Positions 41,496-48,618 of a stretch of DNA of 64,000 bases are shown here, piece by piece. The stretch's first letter is position 1. Each line of letters starts with the position of its first letter. The stretch is from assembly GCF_021730445.1 (NCBI RefSeq), contig NZ_JADNRM010000002.1:1-64000 (forward strand). Reading direction: 5' to 3'. Made by a program: the position numbers and the translations under genes. This DNA is from Phocaeicola faecalis (lineage in GTDB: Bacteria; Bacteroidota; Bacteroidia; Bacteroidales; Bacteroidaceae). The notes below the pieces were generated by a model. The model saw only the letters and a program-made list of their open reading frames with translations, did no database searches and was not told the origin of the DNA.

Positions 41496-41561
41496 TCTGT
41501 ACTTACGGAAGTACCGGCTTGTACTAAAGGAAGTACAGACTTGTAGTTGAGGCAATACGGG
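41496..41561 (+). repeat. Three 22-nt tandem repeats
   Basis: Units at 41496-41517, 41518-41539 and 41540-41561 share the pattern CTTGTACT-AAGGAAGTACAGA; the third is degenerate. They lie between the GNAT terminator and copy 5 of the 18-nt motif. No ORF covers them. Confidence 0.65.
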
Positions 41562-41593
41562 ATGGCGGTTCGGGATATACAAAATAACAGAAG

Positions 41594-41677
41594 CGTTCTT
41601 TGACATATTGGGAAAAAGGAATAATGGGATAAACAGTCTGAAAACATTGGCAATGCGGAAGAAAATCCGTACTTTTG
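41594..41677 (+). promoter_or_regulatory. Recurring 18-nt motif (copy 5) and promoter
   Basis: CGTTCTTTGACATATTGG (41594-41611) with GAAAAAGGAATAATGG after it, then TTGG (41647-41650), 19 bases, TACTTTTG (41670-41677), before the DUF1016 pseudogene. Confidence 0.7.
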
Positions 41678-41706
41678 TTGTTATAAATCAAGCAGAAAGG
41701 TATTCT

Positions 41707-42398
41707 ATGGAGAAACTAATTATACAAGACAAGGACTATGTGACGTGGATGACATCGCTGTGTTCGCGCTACCGCCAAAGTCAGATAAAGGCGGCGGTGA
41801 AAGTGAACAGTGAGAAACTGATGTTCTACTGGTCGTTGGGAAAAGACATTGTGGAACTGCATGCGGAAAGCAAATGGGGTGACGGTTTCTATAAGAACGT
41901 GTGCCGCGACTTGAAGGCGGCACTGCCCGGCGCAAATTGTTTTTCGGAGACAAATGTAAAGTATATGAAGAACTTTTATTTGCTTTACAGTCGCTATTCG
42001 TCAATTCGCCCCCAAGTTGGGGACGAATTTGGCAAATGTCTCCAACCAGATTATGCACGACGTGTTCATGATACTATGGGGACACCACAAGTTGCTCATA
42101 GACAAATTCCATGATACTCCGGAGAAAGCATTGTTCTTCATGCGCAAAACCATAGAGAATAGTTGGAGCCGCGCCCTGCTGCTCAATTTCATCGATACCA
42201 ACCTCTACGAGCGTCAGGGCAACCATCGGTCTGTTGATATGCAAGAATAAGGACAACATCTTCGCGCAATATTCGCTCGAAGGCTACAACCAGCCTATCG
42301 GCATATCCGAGTTTGAGGGCGTGAACGTGTTGCCGGAAGGTTTCAAGTCATCTCTGCCCACGATTGAGGAGATAGAGAGCAAGCTGGGCAGTAAATAA
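41707..42398 (+). pseudogene. Broken DUF1016/YhcG-type nuclease gene
   Basis: The N-terminal DUF1016 domain is intact (VTWMTSLCSRYRQSQIKAAV, SLGKDIVELHAESKWGDGFY, ETNVKYMKNFYLLY). The frame is then lost near 42005. A second frame continues with HDVFMILWGHHKLLIDKFHD and NSWSRALLLNFIDTNLYERQ. After an internal deletion near 42230 a third frame gives the family's C-terminus (NKDNIFAQYSLEGYNQPIGI to EIESKLGSK). The PD-(D/E)xK nuclease core is missing. Confidence 0.85.
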
Positions 42399-42424
42399 GA
42401 GACAACGCCATACATCACATTATT

Positions 42425-42475
42425 CCGCTTTCCTTTGACTGCCTGAATACAGTAAGAGGAAAGCGGTTTCCTTTT
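42425..42475 (+). terminator. Terminator after DUF1016 pseudogene
   Basis: CCGCTTTCCT (42425-42434) pairs with AGGAAAGCGG (42457-42466), followed by TTTCCTTTTT. Confidence 0.75.
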
Positions 42476-42530
42476 TCCAATAGTCAGAAGTAAATATAAA
42501 GTAATAAGAAACAGATAAAAACAACAGCCT

Positions 42531-42606
42531 ATGGCAACAAACGACAGACACAGCGGCACGCTCCGCACAGACTATGAGACCGACCCGGCGCGGCTGCACG
42601 GACTCC
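42531..42606 (+). pseudogene. Left-behind start of the large baseplate gene
   Basis: This 76-bp stretch matches the first 25 codons of the baseplate gene at 44741 (MATNDRHSGTLRTDYETDP) with a handful of base changes, then breaks off. Five bases before the ATG are also shared. It marks where the cassette set at 42.6-44.7 kb was inserted, duplicating or replacing the original gene start. Confidence 0.88.
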
Positions 42607-42633
42607 GGAGCAATAGCATAACTTTATTAAAAG

Positions 42634-42712
42634 AACAACCATTAAAAACAGAAAATTATGGCAAAGATTAAAAACTTCAATATCAAGAAACTTCGTACCG
42701 AAGAAGAAAGAT
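42634..42712 (+). pseudogene. 5' fragment of the DUF6261 gene
   Basis: Bases 42634-42707 are identical to 36503-36576 over 74 bp, covering the leader and the first codons of the DUF6261 gene (MAKIKNFNIKKLRTEE). The reading frame then enters unrelated sequence. It directly follows the baseplate fragment. Confidence 0.88.
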
Positions 42713-42732
42713 GGCGTATAATAGCTCTTCAA

Positions 42733-42750
42733 AATCCGATGGAACGAAAA
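42733..42750. repeat. 18-bp direct repeat flanking the M15 gene, left
   Basis: AATCCGATGGAACGAAAA, identical to 43351-43368. The two copies bracket the M15 peptidase gene. Confidence 0.8.
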
Positions 42751-42783
42751 TCAGAAATGTATAACATATAATACTTTAAGCTT

Positions 42784-43278
42784 ATGAAATATTTTACTAT
42801 GGAAGAATGTATCCTCTCTAACACAGCAAAGAGAGAAAATATCAACAATACACCGTCAATCGAGATAGCGGCGCACATCGTGGAGTCCGTAGAAACGCTG
42901 CTGGACCCGCTGCGTGAGGCGTGGGAACGGCACTGCAAGCAGCACCGTTGGAATGAAGTGCGCATCCGTATTTCTTCCGGCTATCGCTGCCCGAAACTGA
43001 ATGATGAGGTGCACGGCTCGTCCACCTCAGCGCACTGCTACGGCTATGCTTTCGACCTCATCCCCATTAATGGAAAAATGCTGGAGTTCAAGCGTTTCTG
43101 CCGCACGTTCCTTGCCAACCGCGCCTTCGACCAGCTCATTTCCGAGAAGGAGGATGCCAACGGCGTACCCAGGTGGATGCACGTGGGCTACAAGTATATT
43201 GACGGCGTACAGCAGCGCAGACAGTACCTCTATTCAGTACAAGGAAAACCTGAGCTGATTCGATCACATATAAAATGA
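42784..43278 (+). CDS. M15-type peptidoglycan peptidase
   Basis: A 164-aa protein of the Peptidase_M15 (VanY/endolysin-like) group. The zinc site is visible: H84 and D91 (TSAHCYGYAFDL) and H133 (GVPRWMHVGYK), with the SGYRCPKLND motif at 65-74. Such enzymes cut D-Ala-D-Ala or peptide cross-bridges in peptidoglycan. It has no signal peptide. Together with the amidase at 22069 it gives the locus two wall hydrolases. Its gene is flanked by an 18-bp direct repeat and appears to be a discrete inserted module. It could be an effector, a lysis enzyme or a phage relic. Confidence 0.85.
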   Translation: MKYFTMEECILSNTAKRENINNTPSIEIAAHIVESVETLLDPLREAWERHCKQHRWNEVRIRISSGYRCPKLNDEVHGSSTSAHCYGYAFDLIPINGKMLEFKRFCRTFLANRAFDQLISEKEDANGVPRWMHVGYKYIDGVQQRRQYLYSVQGKPELIRSHIK

Positions 43279-43320
43279 AAGCCTGACCGCTATGGGTGTT
43301 GGACGCATTGCCGGCGGTGT

Positions 43321-43368
43321 TTTCGTTCCATCGGATTTGCAAACCGCAAGAATCCGATGGAACGAAAA
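43321..43368. repeat. 17-bp inverted repeat and right direct repeat
   Basis: TTTCGTTCCATCGGATT (43321-43337) is the exact complement of AATCCGATGGAACGAAA (43351-43367). The right arm is also the second copy of the direct repeat at 42733. It is probably a REP-like end or terminator of the M15 module. Confidence 0.8.
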
Positions 43369-43747
43369 CAGAATATACAGACTTTAGACAGATTAGTTCT
43401 GTTAAGTCTAAAATTGAAATTCGCTCTTTGACGTATTGGGAAAAAGGAATAATGGAAACCATGTTCCATTTTGGAACACATGGCTAATGACGAAAATCTT
43501 CAACTGCCTAGAATTTCCGGACAGTTGGCAGTTTGAGCAAAATCTGCCTATACTGCCGTCCTTTCTGAAATTGCGCTAATTTGGCAAAAGTTACGAACTA
43601 AAGAATATTAATACGACGATAGGGATGCACCGTTTCTCTTCAATGAATCCGGTGGGTTAAAATAAGGAAAAGAAAGCAATGACAATTGGCTGACTGACAG
43701 ATAAAATATAGTACCTTTGTCCTCTTGAAAAAATAAAAACGATATAA
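43369..43747 (+). promoter_or_regulatory. 18-nt motif (copy 6) and leader of RhuM-like gene
   Basis: CGCTCTTTGACGTATTGG (43422-43439) is the most divergent copy of the motif, followed like copy 5 by GAAAAAGGAATAATGG. A -7 box TACCTTTG lies at 43712-43719 with a poorer -33 (TTGG, 22 bases upstream). No ORF is supported between 43279 and 43747. Confidence 0.6.
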
Positions 43748-44611
43748 ATGGAGAATCAAGGAGAAATCATACTCTATCAGCCGGACAGCGAGGTGAAGCT
43801 GGAAGTGCGGCTGGAAGAGGAAACGGTGTGGCTGACACAGGCACAGATGGCAGAGTTGTTTCAAACCACGAGAAACAATGTTACCCTGCACATTCGTAAC
43901 ATATTCAAGGAGGGTGAATTGGTCGAAAATTCAGTATGTAAGGAATCCTTACGTACTGCCGCTGACGGTAAAAAATACCGCACAAACTTTTACAACCTTG
44001 ATGTGATAATATCTGTCGGATACCGAGTTAAGTCGGTAAGAGGCACACAGTTCCGCCAATGGGCGAACAAGGTACTGAAGGAATATTTATTGAAAGGATA
44101 TTCAGTGAACCAACGGTTAAGTAACCTTGAGCACCGGGTGGAAAGCAAGTTTATAGAACATGAAAAACGTTTAGACAGGATAGACGGCAAGATAGACTTC
44201 TTCGTGCGCACCTCGCTGCCACCGGTAGAAGGCATATTCTATGACGGCCAGCTGTTCGATGCCTACAAGTTCGCCATAGACCTGATACGGACGGCAAAGA
44301 AATCCATCCTGCTGATAGACAATTATGTGGACGAATCAGTATTGCTGATGCTCAGCAAGCGGAACAACGGAGTGAAAGCCGACATCTATACGCAGACAAT
44401 AAGCAGCCGGCTTCAACTGGACTTGAACCGCCACAACAGCCAATACCCTCCGATAAAGATACATGCCTACAAAAAGAGTCACGACCGCTTTCTGATAATA
44501 GACGGTACGGATGTGTATCACATCGGAGCCTCATTAAAAGATTTAGGAAAGAAGATGTTCGCCTTCTCCAAGCTGGAAATTCCGGCGAAAGCCATTACGG
44601 ACTTACTGTAA
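43748..44611 (+). CDS. RhuM-like N-domain fused to PLD-like domain
   Basis: A 287-aa protein. The first 140 residues match the RhuM family (IILYQPDSEVKLEVRLEEET, VWLTQAQMAELFQTTRNNVT, YNLDVIISVGYRVKSVRGTQ). The C-terminal 150 residues are a phospholipase-D-like or nuclease-like domain (ILLIDNYVDESVLLMLSKRN, KIHAYKKSHDRFLIIDGTDV). An HxK-type motif, HDRFLIIDG, is visible once, so a dimer would make the active site. Such fusions occur in Bacteroidetes defence and mobile islands. It has its own promoter and terminator. Toxin or defence function is inferred. Confidence 0.8.
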   Translation: MENQGEIILYQPDSEVKLEVRLEEETVWLTQAQMAELFQTTRNNVTLHIRNIFKEGELVENSVCKESLRTAADGKKYRTNFYNLDVIISVGYRVKSVRGTQFRQWANKVLKEYLLKGYSVNQRLSNLEHRVESKFIEHEKRLDRIDGKIDFFVRTSLPPVEGIFYDGQLFDAYKFAIDLIRTAKKSILLIDNYVDESVLLMLSKRNNGVKADIYTQTISSRLQLDLNRHNSQYPPIKIHAYKKSHDRFLIIDGTDVYHIGASLKDLGKKMFAFSKLEIPAKAITDLL

Positions 44612-44635
44612 GTCCCCGTTTCATCCCCATTATTC

Positions 44636-44682
44636 CGCCTTGTTTTTGCAATCCGATGTTGCCAGAGCAAGGCGATTTCTTT
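44636..44682 (+). terminator. Terminator before the baseplate gene
   Basis: CGCCTTG (44636-44642) pairs with CAAGGCG (44668-44674), followed by ATTTCTTTTT. It is the right end of the cassette region. Confidence 0.65.
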
Positions 44683-44740
44683 TTCCCAAGTATCGAAGAA
44701 CACAGAAAATAGTGAGACATTAAAACGATATAACAAGCCT

Positions 44741-47700
44741 ATGGCAACAAACGACAGACACAGCGGCACGCTCCGCACAGACTATGAAACCGACCCAGTG
44801 CAACTGCACGGACTCCCGGCAATGGAAAGCAGCTGGCAAATGCTGCTGCACCGGCTGGCGCGCTACAGCAAAGGGCTGGAATATCGCGATGACGACGGAC
44901 AGGAAGGCACGCTTGCCCCCCTGCTGGAGAACCATGTGCTGACCGTGGTTGCCGACCTCATGCGCAAACGGCTGTCCGGTTATGACGAGAGCTTTGCCGA
45001 CGCACAGGGAACCACCGGAGAATCTGATTTTCATGACAAACTGGAAACCGACATCAGAAGATGGACGGCACGGCTGGAGGCATTTATCGACAAGAGCTGG
45101 AGGACGGGACTGAATGAAAGCCCCGCCGTGACGGTTGCCGTCCAACTGAGGGACAGCCTGAAAAGGTCGCTCCCGGTGGAGGACGAGGCGGAGAAGCACG
45201 GATATTACTGTATGCTGCGCACCGTCAGGTCCATACAGGAACATGCTGGTTACTATCTGGAGCAGATAGAGAACGGCGGCGATGTGGACGGGGCGTTGTC
45301 GCTGCTCATTGCCTACGTAAGAAATTATTGCAGCCTGGCAGATACGTTCAACCAACGCCTGGCAGAGCTTCCCTCTTTCTACCGGAATGAAATACTGCAC
45401 GTGAAGCCGGAAGCTGTCATACAGGACCATGCCTATATCGCAGTCCGTCCGACAGAAAAATTCACCCTGAAAGCCGGACAAGAGTTCATCGCCGGACAGA
45501 ATGCCGAAGGCGGGGATTTGATTTACCGGACTACCCAAGACGAGACAGTCAGCCCCATAGAGTGCGCGGAAGTGGATGCCGTGTACCTCCTGAAAAACGG
45601 AAACGCAACCGGCATACGCAGACAGACCATCCGCCCGGAAGATACGGCAGCCGCCGAAACACTGTTCGACCCGGAGCAGGGCGAGGCGCTGGCTTTCGGA
45701 TGGCAGATAGAATCCTCCATGTTCGTACTGAACGAGGGCGAACGGACGATAACCGTCTCTTTCGGCATCAAAGGAGCCCCGGCCGGCATATTGCCTCCCG
45801 ACGGACAGGGAATCAAAGGCTTCACCTTCCAGCTCAGCGGTGAAAGCGGTTGGGAGGAGCAACGCGGCGAGTGCTTTGCCGATAACGGCAAACTATGCTT
45901 CCGTATCCCCATCGAACGGGACGGAACGCTGCCGACGGCGTGCAACGAAGAAATACACGGAAAGGGTACAGCTTATCCCGTCCTGCGCATCCTGACAAAC
46001 GGGGATGACGGGGCCTACGACCGGATAAGCCGGATGGAAACCGGCGAAGCGGAGATACGGGTCCATGTAAAGGGAATACGCAACTTCACTTTCTACAACG
46101 AACTGGGCGAGGTGGACACCACGCAGCCGTTCCAGCCGTTCGGCATACAGGCGGAATGCGGCGCATGGTTCCTGTCCGGCAACGAGGAAATGGGATTGAA
46201 GCCTCTGACCGGGGTGCATATAAAAGGCAACTGGAAGAAAGTGCCCGATACGGAAAAGGGGCTAAACGAGTTGTACAAAGGTTACGGCGTGGATGCGTCC
46301 TCATTCAAAGTAAGTACTGAACGGCAGGAAAAAGGCGTCTGGAATCCCTGCGAGGGCAATTCCCAACCGCTTTTCAATTTTGACGGGGAAGGGAAGCTCC
46401 GCCCTGCCGATGTGTTTTTCAATTTCTCGGGAGCAGGGGAATATACGCCAGGCAGCGATTATGAATACAGCCGCGACAAGGACGGATTCTTCCGCGCCAC
46501 GCTCGTCTTCCCCTCCATCGGCTTCGGCACGGACGAATACCGCAAGCGGTTTACCGACATCATGATATACAACAGCCGCTGCAAGGAGAAGGCGCGGAAG
46601 GAACTGCCACAAGAACCGCCGGTGCCGGTACTGGCGGATGTGGAACTGGAATACGAGGCGGTGGAAAAGCTGTCTGTCATCCCCCAATCCGAGCTGATAG
46701 CGGTTCCGGACGGCGGCGGGACTCCTTTCAAGAGCCGGTTTGCCGACGGGGAAGACAAGGCGCTGTACTTCTCATTCCTTCATGCCGGGGGCGAACAGAC
46801 CCTGCGGTTCTACCTTGACATGGTGATACCACCGAAGAATATCCCCTACCGGATGCCCGAATCCAGAGACAGTGGTACCGGCCTTGTCTGGGAATATCGG
46901 AAAAACGGCGTATGGACGGAACTCCCTTCCACAGCGGTGACCGGCGAGGAGACCTGCGGACTGACGCAAAGCGGACTCATCGTAATCAGACTGCCCGAAA
47001 AGATTACGGAAAACGACAGCAACCGGGACGGAAAGGTAGTGTTGCGCGCTTCGGTGAAAGGCGACACCAGTTCCTGCCTGGCCATCCGCAGCGTATGGAC
47101 GAACCACATCCTGCTGACGGCACAGAACGGGGACGGACAGCCGCTGCCTGCCGGAACGATACAGCAGATGCCGGAGGCGAACGGGCGGATAGAAAGTATC
47201 GTCCAGCCCCTGTCCGGATTCGGCGGCAGACCCGCCGGAACGGAAAGCGGCCTCTCGGCACATCTGACCTCACGCATCGGCAACCGCCACAGGGCGGTCA
47301 ATGCCGGGGACTATGAGCGGATACTGCTGGAACACTTCCCCGAGGTGGACAAGGCGGTTTGTATCCCCTGCACCGGAGAGGAGAAAAGAGAAGTGCGCCT
47401 GGTGGCCTTCAGCCGTTCGGCGGATGGGGAATACTACCTCTCACCGTTGTGGAAACTGACAGAGATGCAGCGGATGATGCAACGATACGTCCCGCCATTT
47501 GCCGGATTCAAGGTCATCAATCCGGCATATCAGGAAATGAAGGTAGTCTGCAAGGCGGTATTGCGTGAGAAAGTGCGGGACGAGGGCAAGGTGGTCCGTG
47601 ACCTCACCGTACTGGCACAGAACTATCTCGCCCCCTGGAAGCGCAAGGGGGAAATCCCCGAACTGCAACAGAGTTTCTCGTACAAGGAACTGCATTCGCG

Positions 47701-47908
47701 GATGGCCAATCACGAGAACCTGCAGGCGATAGCAGAGTTGTCCGTCGATAAGACGAGCCTTCCGGCGGTGGACTTCGACAGCAGGGACATCATCCTGAAA
47801 GGTGAGAGACCCTGGAGTGTATTGGTACCTAAAATAGAAATCATCCTGCTTTCTCCCGACTACGGCATCGACAGTACCGAGATAGGAAGCAGTTTCATCA
47901 TAAAATAA
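44741..47908 (+). CDS. Large baseplate protein (Pvc11/gp6-like)
   Basis: A 1055-aa baseplate J/gp6-type wedge protein. The N-terminus (MATNDRHSGTLRTDYETDP) is followed by a helical domain and a long insertion of beta-rich domains. The end contains the typical AGDYERILLEHFPEVDKAVC, FAGFKVINPAYQEMKVVCKA and LAPWKRKGEIPELQQSFSYK blocks. It forms the baseplate ring with gp25 and the 48619 protein. A truncated copy of its start stands at 42531, so it was displaced from PAAR and gp25 by cassette insertions. It lies 8 bases before the probable fibre gene. Confidence 0.9.
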   Translation: MATNDRHSGTLRTDYETDPVQLHGLPAMESSWQMLLHRLARYSKGLEYRDDDGQEGTLAPLLENHVLTVVADLMRKRLSGYDESFADAQGTTGESDFHDKLETDIRRWTARLEAFIDKSWRTGLNESPAVTVAVQLRDSLKRSLPVEDEAEKHGYYCMLRTVRSIQEHAGYYLEQIENGGDVDGALSLLIAYVRNYCSLADTFNQRLAELPSFYRNEILHVKPEAVIQDHAYIAVRPTEKFTLKAGQEFIAGQNAEGGDLIYRTTQDETVSPIECAEVDAVYLLKNGNATGIRRQTIRPEDTAAAETLFDPEQGEALAFGWQIESSMFVLNEGERTITVSFGIKGAPAGILPPDGQGIKGFTFQLSGESGWEEQRGECFADNGKLCFRIPIERDGTLPTACNEEIHGKGTAYPVLRILTNGDDGAYDRISRMETGEAEIRVHVKGIRNFTFYNELGEVDTTQPFQPFGIQAECGAWFLSGNEEMGLKPLTGVHIKGNWKKVPDTEKGLNELYKGYGVDASSFKVSTERQEKGVWNPCEGNSQPLFNFDGEGKLRPADVFFNFSGAGEYTPGSDYEYSRDKDGFFRATLVFPSIGFGTDEYRKRFTDIMIYNSRCKEKARKELPQEPPVPVLADVELEYEAVEKLSVIPQSELIAVPDGGGTPFKSRFADGEDKALYFSFLHAGGEQTLRFYLDMVIPPKNIPYRMPESRDSGTGLVWEYRKNGVWTELPSTAVTGEETCGLTQSGLIVIRLPEKITENDSNRDGKVVLRASVKGDTSSCLAIRSVWTNHILLTAQNGDGQPLPAGTIQQMPEANGRIESIVQPLSGFGGRPAGTESGLSAHLTSRIGNRHRAVNAGDYERILLEHFPEVDKAVCIPCTGEEKREVRLVAFSRSADGEYYLSPLWKLTEMQRMMQRYVPPFAGFKVINPAYQEMKVVCKAVLREKVRDEGKVVRDLTVLAQNYLAPWKRKGEIPELQQSFSYKELHSRMANHENLQAIAELSVDKTSLPAVDFDSRDIILKGERPWSVLVPKIEIILLSPDYGIDSTEIGSSFIIK

Positions 47909-47916
47909 AAAAGCTT

Positions 47917-48597
47917 ATGGACAGAGACATCATCAGACAGAACAGGAAGGAGCTGAAGAAATATTTCAAGAAAGGCTGCGTGCCCACGGAAGAGCAGTTC
48001 GCCGGACTGATAGACTCCATGGCGAACATCGCCGAGGACGGACAGGTGGAACAGACCGCCACCGGCTGGGCCTTCTACCCCGTACAAGCCGGGAAGCTGG
48101 ACATCAGACTGTTTAGGGATAAGCCGGAAGACGGAGCAAGAGCCGCATGGACGATAAGCGTGACGAAAGACAAGCAACTGGTCATCAGCAACGAAGACGG
48201 AGAGACGGTCGTCGGGATTTCGCAGGACAAGACGGTGACACTGCCCGGTGGCGGCGCGGAACCCACGCCTGCCGTTGAGGACGGATATTTCACCATCCCC
48301 GCCGACAGGAAGTGGCATGATGCGCCTGTCAGTCCCGCACAAGGGGATGCGGACTGCCGCGTGTTCCGCATCCACGCCTCCTGTACTGACAATGTGGGGC
48401 TTTGCCGGCTGACACGCGCCACGGCGGTATGGATGAACAATGTGGAGCAATGGATAGAGTCGCCGCAGAAACACTGGTGGGGATGGTCGGGCAGCATCCG
48501 GCTCCGCTGGAACGGAAGTTCAAGCCTGCAGATACGCACGAAGAGACGGCTGGGCGGCGAGGTGCGGTGCAGGATTGTGGAAGTGTACAAGGCATAG
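47917..48597 (+). CDS. Unknown eCIS protein, probable fibre or baseplate appendage
   Basis: A 226-aa protein. The N-terminal 50 residues are helical (RDIIRQNRKELKKYFKKGCV). A Pro/Gly linker (TLPGGGAEPTPAVEDGYFTI) leads to a C-terminal domain rich in Trp and Arg (AVWMNNVEQW, QKHWWGWSGSIRLRWNGSSS). This N-helix plus beta-tail design fits small fibre or receptor-binding proteins. I do not recognise a named family. Its place between two baseplate genes makes a structural or target-recognition role likely. Confidence 0.6.
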   Translation: MDRDIIRQNRKELKKYFKKGCVPTEEQFAGLIDSMANIAEDGQVEQTATGWAFYPVQAGKLDIRLFRDKPEDGARAAWTISVTKDKQLVISNEDGETVVGISQDKTVTLPGGGAEPTPAVEDGYFTIPADRKWHDAPVSPAQGDADCRVFRIHASCTDNVGLCRLTRATAVWMNNVEQWIESPQKHWWGWSGSIRLRWNGSSSLQIRTKRRLGGEVRCRIVEVYKA

Positions 48598-48618
48598 TAA
48601 ATTAAAAAATAAAGAAGA

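Noticed and set aside
31560-44700. Integron with attC sites
   Set aside because: No integron-type integrase and no attC-like RYYYAAC/GTTRRRY pairs were seen; the repeated motif is promoter-proximal rather than at cassette ends.
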